Shown one piece after another: positions 13,084 through 21,143 of a DNA stretch of 26,950 bases. Source of the stretch: Christensenella sp. UBA5327 (GTDB lineage: Bacteria; Bacillota; Clostridia; Christensenellales; Aristaeellaceae); contig DHQX01000004.1 in assembly GCA_002411105.1 (NCBI GenBank), forward strand, positions 60,315-87,264, given 5' to 3'. Position 1 is the stretch's first letter, and the number at the start of each line of letters is the position of its first letter. The notes under the pieces were generated by a model. That model searched no databases. It was not told where the DNA came from and saw only the letters and a list, made by a program, of their open reading frames with translations. Both the position numbers and the translations under genes were made by a program.

Positions 13084-15384
13084 ATGAATACACAAAGCAA
13101 TATGCTGGGGATGAAGGTAAGCGGAAATATTGTTTCTGAATTGTCGGATAGAATTCCGAGTAATTTTATGGCACTAAATGAGTTAATTAAAAACGCATAC
13201 GATGCCGATGCATCCTCGGTGAAAATTAATTTGTTAACGTCCGAAAAGAAAATTACTGTTCAGGATGATGGATGTGGAATGGACAGACTAGGCATAGAAA
13301 ACTTATTGCATATAGCACGTAGTAATAAGAACTATGCTGTTATGCGTTCTAATGGGCGCATAACACAAGGTGAAAAAGGCTTGGGTGCTTTAGCCACATT
13401 TCATTTTGGAAATAGCGTCACTTGGGAAACTTCACAAGATGGAGTTACCGAACTCAAGTTTAATGTTCAGAAAAATGAAATTCTGGACAAAGACGATATT
13501 AGTGAATATCAAACAACAATTATTGAGTCGGACGCAAGTTTCAAGGGCACAAAAATTACGATAGATGATATTTCAAGTGAAGAATTCGATTTTATTGTAA
13601 GTACACTAGAGAACAAGAAAACAACATCAAAACTTGTTCGTTCTTTATTCGATAGTGATGGTATTAGCAATTTTTCCGTTACCATTTCAGTCGATGGAAT
13701 CTCTTGTGTTAATAATGAGGATTTGTCAGTCCCTGAATATAACAATCAAGAGCGAATATATAGAGTGGAATATAACTCCACAGATGAAACTGGGGAAATC
13801 AAGTTTTTTTATAAGGACACGTTAGTGTTCAAAGAACCATTTTCCATGGATAGTAAGCTAATTGACTTTGACGTAAAATGCAAACTTAATATATATGACC
13901 TTGGTGGGAAAGTCTCCAATGCTAATTTTCCTGCGCTATACCATAAGGAGCAAGAAAAGCCCGATATTACTCCTCTTGTTTACATCAATCAGGGGTTTTT
14001 CAAAAATTACATACTGTTTGATGTGGATGTTGCCAGAAGACTGCGTAGTGCTGAGGCTTTAGCGCAAATGACTGGTGAAATAGAAATACGGACACAAAGC
14101 GATAAATTGATGTTCAACGCAGATCGAACGGAAATAAATGAAAATATAATTACGGCAAAGCTAAAAACTGAAATTGAACGTTTAAACAAGACCATACAGA
14201 AAATAGGAGCAAAATATAAAGCGCCGTTTATAGAAATGAACAGAGGGCGCTTGCCTGCGGCCGTTATTACTCAAAAAAGCCTTGATATTGCCGACAAAAA
14301 TGAAGACCAGATAGAATTATTGGTGTCAGAAAACATATCAAATAAGGTCTTTGCTGAATTAACCAGCAGCAAGATATTTGACGATAAAGCAATATATACT
14401 TTTTTTGGCAAGGAAATCGAAGCGCGACTCCTTAAAAAAAAGCCACGCAAAAAAGAACAACCCAAGGACGAGCCGTCTAATAATCCGCAAGGTCAAGACA
14501 ATGTGCCACCACCTCAATCAGGCGGTCATGATGATGCAGCAGATTCAGCAAATACGGCAGTAATAACCCTTAAGGACTTTAGGATAGCAAAAACAATAGG
14601 TCGCACAGGGCAGATAAACCTTTACGACTTTGTTGTTCAAAAAAGTACGAAAGATAGCTCCGGGAACGCAATTCCACTCAACGAAATCGCCATTTCGGAT
14701 AATAAGGGGTTGATGCAGACAGCCAATATATTGCCTGCTGTAAGTGTGCCACAGGAAGTTACTATTACATATACATATAACGACAGCAAGACCGGCTTCG
14801 AATCTAAATCGCTAACCCTCGTTTTTGTTGAGCCTCAAAAGCTTCCAATGGGAAGTGCCATAGCAAATACCGGTATAATTCATACTCATGGTATTGGCGG
14901 ATTTATCGTGAGTTTCGATCCCGTTGCGGGCAAGTTGGTGGAGCAAATCAACAGTTTAGGAACTGATGACTACTCAGAAATGATAGCATGCAGTTTGCGA
15001 ACTTTGTTCGAGTTGGGTGTAGATGCAATAAAAAACATAACTTCTTCGTCCACAACCTTTAATGGCATGAAGACTTCAATTTCGCCGAGCACCACAAGTC
15101 TTGAGGAAAAAGTGAAGACCATAGTTAATTTTGCAGCACTCAACAAAAATTGCAGTAAAATTGAAAGACATCTTACAAGCCTTTCTTGCACCAATGTAAG
15201 CTATAATACTTTAAGAAACATCGCAGATGCAGATAGGATTTCAAGAAATGCCGGAGAAAGCAATCTTGGCGCCCATAAGGGAACAACCAATTTATCTCAA
15301 CAGCAAATATTCGATATTTCCAATAGTGCAAGTACTTTTCTAATTTTAGTTGAAGGCATTGTTGGTGTTGCAAATAGTTTTTAG
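13084..15384 (+). CDS. GHKL-type ATPase (MutL/MORC/Hsp90-like), candidate defence protein
   Basis: This 766-residue protein starts at ATG 13084, six bases after GGAGG; a GTG at 13069 lies before that site. The N-terminal Bergerat ATP-binding fold is clear: N box ELIKNAYDA at 33-41, DDGCGM at 61-66 and the lid motif GEKGLGALA at 96-104. A transducer-like domain extends to about residue 370 and includes NADRTEI near 345-351, where related ATPases place a catalytic loop. A charged Lys/Pro/Asp-rich linker follows at about 447-490, then a beta-rich domain at about 490-590. The helical C-terminus at about 620-766, with SNLGAHKG near 728-734, recalls DUF4145/HEPN-type domains. The gene is AT-rich (AAA, ATA, AAT codons) unlike the core genes to the left. 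A DNA methyltransferase follows 63 bases later, pointing to a shared role. Confidence 0.75.
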   Translation: MNTQSNMLGMKVSGNIVSELSDRIPSNFMALNELIKNAYDADASSVKINLLTSEKKITVQDDGCGMDRLGIENLLHIARSNKNYAVMRSNGRITQGEKGLGALATFHFGNSVTWETSQDGVTELKFNVQKNEILDKDDISEYQTTIIESDASFKGTKITIDDISSEEFDFIVSTLENKKTTSKLVRSLFDSDGISNFSVTISVDGISCVNNEDLSVPEYNNQERIYRVEYNSTDETGEIKFFYKDTLVFKEPFSMDSKLIDFDVKCKLNIYDLGGKVSNANFPALYHKEQEKPDITPLVYINQGFFKNYILFDVDVARRLRSAEALAQMTGEIEIRTQSDKLMFNADRTEINENIITAKLKTEIERLNKTIQKIGAKYKAPFIEMNRGRLPAAVITQKSLDIADKNEDQIELLVSENISNKVFAELTSSKIFDDKAIYTFFGKEIEARLLKKKPRKKEQPKDEPSNNPQGQDNVPPPQSGGHDDAADSANTAVITLKDFRIAKTIGRTGQINLYDFVVQKSTKDSSGNAIPLNEIAISDNKGLMQTANILPAVSVPQEVTITYTYNDSKTGFESKSLTLVFVEPQKLPMGSAIANTGIIHTHGIGGFIVSFDPVAGKLVEQINSLGTDDYSEMIACSLRTLFELGVDAIKNITSSSTTFNGMKTSISPSTTSLEEKVKTIVNFAALNKNCSKIERHLTSLSCTNVSYNTLRNIADADRISRNAGESNLGAHKGTTNLSQQQIFDISNSASTFLILVEGIVGVANSF

Positions 15385-15447
15385 CAATAACAATCCTGGC
15401 TTTTTTGTTTCGTAGTTAGTAGAGTATGTACATTGGAGGCTGTAGCT

Positions 15448-16665
15448 ATGGTTAAAGATATCTCATATGCAGATTATAAAAAGAAAAGTGATATACATGG
15501 CACCGTGCTGTATCCTGCAACTATGATTGCTCCGGTTCAGCATGATTTTTTGAAAGCCATTATGACCGAAGAGCATATTGAATCCGTTTTTGACCCCTTT
15601 TTTGGATCGGGAACATCACTCTATGAAGCAATGTTGATAGATACCGATGTAGAACTAGTTGGCTGTGACATAAACCCGTTGGCATATCTCATAACAGAAA
15701 CCAAGCTAAAAGGGATTGACTCTGAACTCATTGATGAAGACATTGAACAACTTGAAGCCCATATGAACTCTGTTCAACCGGATAACCATACTTTTTTCAA
15801 CATTGATAAATGGTTTAGAGCGGATGTTGCTAACGATTTACGAGTAATCAGGCAATCTATTATAGCGATTGAAAATGAGAAAAACCGAAAGTATTTTTGG
15901 TGTATGTTGTCCGATATCATTAGAAAATATAGCAACTCTAGAAGCTCTACTTATAAACTTCATGTAAAAGAAAAAAGTAAGATCACTAGCATGGAGAATA
16001 ATATCCGTGAAGAATTTATAAAGTCTGTTTCCGAGAATCGGTATTTTTTTCATACGTATAGCGATAATACAGAGCTATATAAAGATGATACCTTATCGAT
16101 ATTACCCAACTTTCCGGATAAAAGATTTGATATATCAGTAACATCTCCACCATATGGCGATAATGCCACGACCGTAACTTATGGGCAGTTTTCGTCATTG
16201 CCATTAAGGTGGATTGATCCTACGGATTTATGCTTGGAGGGATGGGAGCTAGACAACTTTTCGATTATTGATAGTAGAAGCATTGGAGGACTAGTTAAAG
16301 AAACCTGCCTGGACGAGCAACAAATGAAAATAGTAAAACCATATGTTTCGGAAATTTCAGCCTCTAAGCAGAAGAAAGTCTATCTGTTTTTTAATGATTA
16401 CTTTAGATTTCTAAATCAAATATGCAGGGTGACCAAAAAATATATAGTCTTAACCCTGGGGAACAGGCGCGTTGATAATAGATTAATCGATTTGACAGAT
16501 ATTACCTGTCAATATCTTGAGATTAATGAGTTTGCAAATATCAGCAAAGCATCAAGAAAAATTCCTCTAAAGCGAATCCCACGAACAACTTCCTCAGTTA
16601 ATGATGAAAGCGTTCTATCTATGAATGAGGAATATGTGTTAGTACATAAAAGGAATGAAGCCTAG
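15448..16665 (+). CDS. DNA methyltransferase, SPPY type (N4-cytosine or N6-adenine)
   Basis: This 405-residue protein starts at ATG 15448, with GGAGG eight bases upstream; the TTG at 15433 precedes that site. The AdoMet-binding motif I is DPFFGSGTS at 49-57, followed by VGCDINPLA (motif II). The catalytic motif IV is TSPPYGDN at about 232-239. SPPY is usual for exocyclic amino methyltransferases, most often N4-cytosine. About 175 residues lie between the AdoMet and catalytic motifs, which could hold the target-recognition domain as in the alpha arrangement. Gene composition is AT-rich like the ATPase gene before it, and no promoter was seen between them, so they probably form one transcript. 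No endonuclease gene adjoins it. The recognition sequence cannot be predicted. Confidence 0.82.
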   Translation: MVKDISYADYKKKSDIHGTVLYPATMIAPVQHDFLKAIMTEEHIESVFDPFFGSGTSLYEAMLIDTDVELVGCDINPLAYLITETKLKGIDSELIDEDIEQLEAHMNSVQPDNHTFFNIDKWFRADVANDLRVIRQSIIAIENEKNRKYFWCMLSDIIRKYSNSRSSTYKLHVKEKSKITSMENNIREEFIKSVSENRYFFHTYSDNTELYKDDTLSILPNFPDKRFDISVTSPPYGDNATTVTYGQFSSLPLRWIDPTDLCLEGWELDNFSIIDSRSIGGLVKETCLDEQQMKIVKPYVSEISASKQKKVYLFFNDYFRFLNQICRVTKKYIVLTLGNRRVDNRLIDLTDITCQYLEINEFANISKASRKIPLKRIPRTTSSVNDESVLSMNEEYVLVHKRNEA

Positions 16666-16717
16666 CACCGGAATTGCTTCATGATGACGCAAGTGGAGTA
16701 AAATCAAACGAAATGAT

Positions 16718-16912
16718 TCAAGCTTTATTGGCATTTTCTTCCGTTTCCTTCCTCAAAGTCCTTTGGTATGTTCTTTTCCACTCCTCAAACTCCTTCTGCC
16801 CCTCCTCGCTTTCAAAGTAAGTAAGGATGTCCGGCAGCAGGCAGCGAGCGACTTTTTCAATCACGTGGTCGGGGTAGCTGGTGGTGTTGATGGGTTTCTT
16901 TTTCCTGGCCAA
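16718..16912 (-). CDS. Small protein of mobilization module, unknown function
   Basis: This 64-residue basic and acidic protein begins MARKKKP and contains HVIEKVARCLLPDILTYF and SEEGQKEFEEWK. Small proteins of this type accompany MobA/MobL genes in mobilizable elements of Clostridia, as I recall them; no molecular function is known to me. The start is TTG at 16912, with GGAGG five bases upstream; no ATG is in frame. It follows the relaxase gene by 71 bases on the same strand and probably shares its transcript. It is convergent with the methyltransferase gene. Confidence 0.7.
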   Translation of the reverse strand: MARKKKPINTTSYPDHVIEKVARCLLPDILTYFESEEGQKEFEEWKRTYQRTLRKETEENANKA

Positions 16913-16983
16913 GCTTGCCTCCGTTTTCCTATTCTGTTTTCAAGGTACGCGCACAGGCGGACTGCGCAAACTGTTATGGTGAT

Positions 16984-18468
16984 CTATTTGCTGGGTTCTT
17001 GATTCCGTGCAGCTGCTCTTGGATCTTTCTGCTGCTTTCGCTGCTGGCTCAGCATATTGCTGGTCATGTTGTGAATGCGCCAAAGCCCTTTGACCTCGGC
17101 GAAGAGAGGACGCATCTGCTGCTGCTCTTCCTCATAGGCCTGTCGCAATTGCTCCATCTCCTTGCGCCATTTGGTGACGGGCAGCTTGCCCTCGGTAGTG
17201 AAGTGTGATTTCAGCTTCCGCTGCGCCATGTAGAATCGGCGCAGAACAGCATCATTCTTCTCCGTGAATGCCTCACGTCGGCTCTTGAAGGCAATCTTGT
17301 TTAACTGATTGACAATGGGCTTTCCTTCCTTCAGATAGTTCACCATGCGCAGCAGCTCCTCCAGCTGCTTCATGCGGGTGGTCTTTTCATTGGAAGAGGC
17401 CTTCAATGTGCTGATCTGCTCGTTCAGCTTGCTCGTGTAAGCGGCCAAGTCATCCATGCTGTGCAGCTGCTTTGCTTCCAGGTAGTTGAGCAACTGCGCT
17501 TGCTTCTTCAGGTTGCTCACCTTTGCCTTGTTGCTCCAGGCGCCTGCATTGCGGTCTTCCAAATGCCTGCAAAGCAGCTCGGACAGGGTGGGCTCCCTGT
17601 GGGTTGAAAAGGCTTCCTTGAGCGCTTTGAGCATATCCAGCAGGGCGGCCAGCTTCTTCTTCGCTTCCTGGAACAGGGCGTTGGTGGCCCGTATCCAGCG
17701 GTTCAGCTCGCCCTTGTTGGTGGGGATGCCCTTGGCTTCCATCGCACGGACGGTGGGGCCTTCGTGCTTTGTGGGGAGGATATCCAACCCCTGTCGTTCA
17801 TAGGAACGGTGATCAATCCGGCAAGCCAAACCCTTCTCTTGAAACTTGGCATTGCATAGCTCTGCCCATGCCTGACGCCAGCTTTCCAAGGTTTCTGGCC
17901 GCCCCCAATCCGTAGTAGGTACCGCATTGAACACGGGCTTGCCCGTAGCGTCCAACATGCGATTGCCTTGATCATCCAGCACATACTTCCTGCGCTGCTT
18001 GTTGCCCCAACTACCGTCTTTCTCTATCGGTCGGATGGGGCACAGCACATGAAAGTGCGGATTGTGGATGCCGCCTTCCTCGCCATCCGGCTCATGAATG
18101 GCGTAGTCAACCACCATACCCCGATTCAGTAGTTGCTCAGCTAGGAACTGGTGAACCAACGCCATGTTTTCTTCCCTGGTGAACTCATTCTGAAGAGCAA
18201 TATCAAAGCTGTAGGTCAGCTGCGCCTTCTTGTTTTTCTCAGCCTTCTCCACAGCATTCCACAGGATCTGCCTGTCCTGATACTCGCTGGGGGCATAAGG
18301 TGGCAGCAGAATGCTAGAATGGATGACCCCGCCCTTCCTGGTGTAGTCACTGACCTCGCCATAGTATTCACTGTACAGCTTTTCGCCTGCCCGGTAGGCG
18401 GCCGCTGCGATGGCAGACTGCCCGGCGCTGCGCTTTACCTGGGTCACCGAAAAGTGAAACAGCGCCAT
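16984..18468 (-). CDS. mobA: MobA/MobL family relaxase (MOBQ)
   Basis: This 494-residue relaxase nicks one DNA strand at oriT and stays attached to it during conjugative transfer. The N-terminus follows the RSF1010 MobA pattern: Tyr at exactly position 25 in AAAAYRAGEK (catalytic tyrosine in that family) and the metal-binding histidines H135, H138 and H140 in GGIHNPHFHVL. The first 270 residues are the relaxase domain; the rest is long, charged and helical, without a recognisable primase. Start ATG 18468 overlaps the stop of the upstream gene by one base (TAATG), so translation is coupled. The matching nic sequence lies at 19083-19095. No type IV secretion genes are present, so transfer would rely on a helper element. 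Confidence 0.93.
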   Translation of the reverse strand: MALFHFSVTQVKRSAGQSAIAAAAYRAGEKLYSEYYGEVSDYTRKGGVIHSSILLPPYAPSEYQDRQILWNAVEKAEKNKKAQLTYSFDIALQNEFTREENMALVHQFLAEQLLNRGMVVDYAIHEPDGEEGGIHNPHFHVLCPIRPIEKDGSWGNKQRRKYVLDDQGNRMLDATGKPVFNAVPTTDWGRPETLESWRQAWAELCNAKFQEKGLACRIDHRSYERQGLDILPTKHEGPTVRAMEAKGIPTNKGELNRWIRATNALFQEAKKKLAALLDMLKALKEAFSTHREPTLSELLCRHLEDRNAGAWSNKAKVSNLKKQAQLLNYLEAKQLHSMDDLAAYTSKLNEQISTLKASSNEKTTRMKQLEELLRMVNYLKEGKPIVNQLNKIAFKSRREAFTEKNDAVLRRFYMAQRKLKSHFTTEGKLPVTKWRKEMEQLRQAYEEEQQQMRPLFAEVKGLWRIHNMTSNMLSQQRKQQKDPRAAARNQEPSK

Positions 18469-18827
18469 TAGCCACCCGTTCCCTGTCGCCGATCAGGTGA
18501 AGATGGGTTAGCAGCATCAGTAGAGGAGGATCCAGCAAGAAGGGCTGACCTGGCAGCAGCACGCATCACCAGGCTGTTCACTTCAGGCATGGAGATGATG
18601 TACTCCATCATCTCGTAAAACTCCGTCTCGGACATGGGCTTTATCTCAGGCACAATGCTCTCTATCGCTGCCCCTCTGGTGATCAAGCGGTGCGTCCTTT
18701 TCTTCCTGTCGCCAGACTTGTAGTAGCTCCTTCGGTTCTCAAGCCGCTGCTGTTGGCGTTTCGCTTGCGCCAGCTGCGTTTGAACCCAGCTTTCCTTTTC
18801 TGCCAGCTGCTCCAGTCGTTTCTCCAT
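18468..18827 (-). CDS. DUF3847-like mobilization accessory protein
   Basis: This 119-residue protein begins MEKRLEQLAEKESWVQ, has a strongly helical, coiled-coil-like first half, and carries KKRTHRLITRGAAIESI at about residues 46-62. RTHRLxxRGA is the hallmark of the DUF3847 family found next to MobA/MobL relaxases. A basic helical protein between oriT and the relaxase gene is expected to assist relaxosome assembly, but this is inference. The ATG at 18827 has AGGAGG six bases upstream. The reading frame continues upstream through repeats and a hairpin, which argues against a longer start. The last stretch (SSSTDAANPSSPDRRQGTGG) is low complexity. The stop overlaps the relaxase start. Confidence 0.78.
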   Translation of the reverse strand: MEKRLEQLAEKESWVQTQLAQAKRQQQRLENRRSYYKSGDRKKRTHRLITRGAAIESIVPEIKPMSETEFYEMMEYIISMPEVNSLVMRAAARSALLAGSSSTDAANPSSPDRRQGTGG

Positions 18828-18840
18828 GGGATACCTCCTG

Positions 18841-18880
18841 ATGTTGATGGATGGATGGATAGATGGGATCGGATCGGATA
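18841..18880. repeat. Short tandem GGAT repeats ahead of the mobilization operon
   Basis: Imperfect tandem copies of a GGAT/GATG unit fill this stretch, including ATGGATGGATGGAT and GGATCGGATCGGAT. It lies in the leader between a hairpin with T-run and the ribosome site of the DUF3847-like gene. Its role is unknown. Confidence 0.6.
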
Positions 18881-18882
18881 AG

Positions 18883-18909
18883 AAAAAGACCGTCAATGCG
18901 AACGGTCTT
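18883..18909 (-). terminator. Terminator-like hairpin upstream of mobilization operon
   Basis: On the minus strand an 8-bp stem AAGACCGT/ACGGTCTT (18909-18902 with 18893-18886, loop 8 bases) is followed by more T residues. It lies 59 bases before the ATG at 18827. It could be an attenuator of the mobilization genes or the end of a transcript coming from the right. Confidence 0.5.
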
Positions 18910-18945
18910 CCTGGGGTGCTTTCCCCGGTTCCTGGATCGGAGATA

Positions 18946-19111
18946 GCCGCTTTAGCGGCGCAAGAGGGCGCAGCCCTTTTGACGGAGCGAAGCGACGCAG
19001 AAGGAATGATTGTCGTCAGAAACGACAGTCATTCCGTTAAGCCTCGCAGAGCGCACGATACAGGTCGGAAGACCCTGTATAGAAGTGCGCCCTTAGTATA
19101 ATCACTAAGGG
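18946..19111 (+). other. Origin of transfer (oriT), RSF1010/MOBQ type
   Basis: The core AAGTGCGCCCTTA at 19083-19095 matches the conserved nic region of RSF1010-like oriT sites (TAAGTGCGCCCT). It is preceded by a stem-loop, ATACAGGTC and GACCCTGTAT (19058-19066 and 19071-19080, one bulge), as in that family. By analogy the nick falls between G19089 and C19090 on the plus strand. Further hairpins flank it: GCCGC/GCGGC (18946-18959), AAGAGGGC/GCCCTTTT (18962-18980), a 14-bp repeat GGAATGATTGTCGT/ACGACAGTCATTCC (19003-19016 and 19022-19035, one mismatch) and CCCTTAGT/ACTAAGGG (19090-19097 and 19104-19111). The cognate relaxase gene lies just to the left. The outer borders of the functional region are uncertain. 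Confidence 0.85.
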
Positions 19112-19162
19112 ACCAGGCCCCAGCTCCTGCGCCTTGCCTTGATGAAGTTGATACCGCCCCGC

Positions 19163-20008
19163 CTATTCTTGTTGATAGGTTTCAAAGGCCTTCTGAATCT
19201 TCTGCATCCGCTTGATGACGCCGCTGTGGTTCGCATAGCCCAGCCTTTCTGCAATTTGCACATGGGTAAATCCATCCATTCGAAGCTGCAGGATTGCTCG
19301 GTCACGTTCTGACAGCCTGGCAAAGAACCGCTCCACATAGTCTTGTGCCGCCACTACTTCTTCAACGTTCTGTGTAACATCAGGTACCTGCCAAAGCCCG
19401 CCTTCACCTTCCTCCAGAATGGCTTCCAGGGACATACTCTGCACCTTTTTGGAGCGGGTGTGATACCATTTACGGATGAAGCTCTTTCGGACGTTGGTGT
19501 TCCAATCCTCAAAGTCTTCCTCACAGGGCATCTCCCGAAGCAGATCCAGCAGGGGCTGCCAGCCCTGCTCTATGATGGTGTGCTTTACTACCAGTTCAAA
19601 GACAGCATTCACATAGTCTGAGTTGAAAAAAGGAATCACGGAATCTCTGGGAAGGTTGAAAAGCATCTGCAAGCCCCAGCCTGTTTCCCGTTCAATGCCC
19701 TTGGACCATAGAGGCATTGCATAGGATAAACGCCAGACGGGGAAGTGGCCCGTGTAATGCTCCTTCCAACCAGGAAAACCAAAATGCGGAAATGCGAGCG
19801 CTGCCGATGCGTCCATGATTTCGTGCAGAAAGGCATCGCTTTCAATGAGATCCAGCCAACTTTCTGAACGGGCAATCTCCGAAAACATGCGGGGTAGTTG
19901 GCATAAAGTGGGGCACTTTGAGATGAGTTCCTGGGGCAGGAAATAGACCAGCGGAAGGTAGCGGATGTTGTGTCCTTGGGTGGAAACACCGGCAGCAGGT
20001 TCGCTCAC
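19163..20008 (-). CDS. Sigma-70 region 4 domain protein of the mobile element
   Basis: This 281-residue protein ends in a sigma-70 region 4 helix-turn-helix: LSERDRAILQLRMDGFTHVQ and IAERLGYANHSGVIKRMQK at about residues 229-275. The central part (NVRKSFIRKWYHTRSKKVQSM) is basic. The first 150 residues are a Trp/Phe/Pro-rich domain I do not recognise. Proteins like this are carried by Clostridial mobilizable elements and may direct transcription of the element. The GTG start at 20008 is chosen because GGAGGTG lies about five bases upstream. oriT lies just beyond its stop, and the mobilization genes follow on the same strand. Confidence 0.75.
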   Translation of the reverse strand: MSEPAAGVSTQGHNIRYLPLVYFLPQELISKCPTLCQLPRMFSEIARSESWLDLIESDAFLHEIMDASAALAFPHFGFPGWKEHYTGHFPVWRLSYAMPLWSKGIERETGWGLQMLFNLPRDSVIPFFNSDYVNAVFELVVKHTIIEQGWQPLLDLLREMPCEEDFEDWNTNVRKSFIRKWYHTRSKKVQSMSLEAILEEGEGGLWQVPDVTQNVEEVVAAQDYVERFFARLSERDRAILQLRMDGFTHVQIAERLGYANHSGVIKRMQKIQKAFETYQQE

Positions 20009-20556
20009 TTGTTCACCTCCCCTCCAAAGAAACTTATGATCCGCACAAGGTCTATCGCCATATGCGTGCGGAAAATGTTCCCTCCTACTTATACTGCAAA
20101 AACCATTGTTTTGGTAACCCTATAAGCAAGCTGGAGAGCGAAGCACCTCATAAACGTCAGTGCGCCTGTTCCTTGCTCCTCCTCCGCCCTCAAAATCTGC
20201 GGTTATTGCAGACGAGGACTAGATGAGTGGCTGCGCATCGTCGGCTTGTACTTGTCAAGGCATTGTACGCTCAACCCAAAACCGGATAGTCTCATACAGG
20301 GCCTCCGATTTTTCGTACCGCTCCCTTGTTTCTCCTTGGTCATCAAGAGCGGGGGCTCTTGTCAGGTGAGAACCGAAGAAGAGGACACAGGGGGATGGCG
20401 AAATCCGCTCAGTTTGCAGCCTTTTTTGCTCCGTCGCGCATCGGCTTCTGTACGAGAAAACACAGCAAACCTCTTTGATTTCCTGTTTCTCAGATTGCTG
20501 TGCTTTAGCTATTATTTAGCTGTTTTCTGTTTGAAAAACTGGGCTTGTGGGGATTT
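20009..20556. other. 548-bp stretch without a supported gene
   Basis: No convincing gene was found. A 104-codon plus-strand frame (20246-20560) has biased composition, no ribosome site and no family features. A perfect 7-bp hairpin, CAAGAGC/GCTCTTG (20344-20350 and 20355-20361), has no T-run. The composition shifts from mixed to AT-rich toward 20,460. This could be the edge of the mobilizable element or the remains of a gene, but no terminal repeat was recognised. Confidence 0.5.
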
Positions 20557-21063
20557 CTAAGTCCTAATCTCATATCCAAATTCGTGCAAAACAAAACCAT
20601 CATCAAACTTTTCTTCATAGGTACCACCAGCTTTTTTGAAACCACTCTTGGCATATAGACGAATTGCTGGTTCATTGATATCTACTACAAATAACCTTAA
20701 GTACTCTGCACCTAAGCTTTTACTGACCTCTTTTGCTTTGTTCAGAATATAGCTACCTATTCCCTTGCCAGAGTACTTTATGTTTACACCCAGTCTGTCC
20801 AAATAGAAGGCCCTGCTGCTTGGGTTTTCCCATTCAACTGATGATGCTCCAGTATTCGTATCGGTTAAAGCAAATGCAGAAATGATCTTATCGTTATCAA
20901 GCAAAACATATAACTGATTTTTTCCAATATCTTCCTCGAAAACATCACAAGGGTAAATCTCATCCCAGATTTCCAGCTTTCGTTTATTCATATCTTGGAT
21001 AATACTCTTATATACCGTTTTGAGTTGGGGTAAATCCGTTAATACGGCTAGTCTAAACTCCAT
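20557..21063 (-). CDS. GNAT family N-acetyltransferase
   Basis: This 168-residue GNAT protein begins MEFRLAVLTDLPQLKTVYKS. It has the acetyl-CoA loop YSGKGIGSYILNKAKE and the late motif GAEYLRLFVVDINEPAIRLY followed by AKSGFKKAGGTY. The ATG at 21063 has GGAGG six bases upstream; the longer frame to 21132 has no ribosome site. The substrate is unknown. It is the last gene of the minus-strand ABC-transporter cluster, separated from it by 80 bases. A fragment of a similar acetyltransferase is seen at 23447-23651, at the other end of the same cluster. Confidence 0.83.
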   Translation of the reverse strand: MEFRLAVLTDLPQLKTVYKSIIQDMNKRKLEIWDEIYPCDVFEEDIGKNQLYVLLDNDKIISAFALTDTNTGASSVEWENPSSRAFYLDRLGVNIKYSGKGIGSYILNKAKEVSKSLGAEYLRLFVVDINEPAIRLYAKSGFKKAGGTYEEKFDDGFVLHEFGYEIRT

Positions 21064-21143
21064 CTCTTGCCTCCATCGAGTTAAGTTTACAATCACTACA
21101 GATTCCATTGTAGCTGAGATCTGCATCGACATCGGGGGCTTTT

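Noticed and set aside
15433..15447. Upstream TTG start for the methyltransferase
   Set aside because: It lies before the GGAGG ribosome site, so ATG 15448 is the better start.
18846..18880. Possible CRISPR-like repeats
   Set aside because: Units are four bases long with no spacers; it is a simple tandem repeat.
20157..20168. Sequence CAGTGCGCCTGT resembling a second nic core
   Set aside because: It mismatches the core at key positions and has no adjoining stem-loop.
20246..20560. 104-codon plus-strand frame in the 548-bp gap
   Set aside because: No start signal and an odd composition (Arg/Ser/Leu then Phe-rich) argue against a gene.
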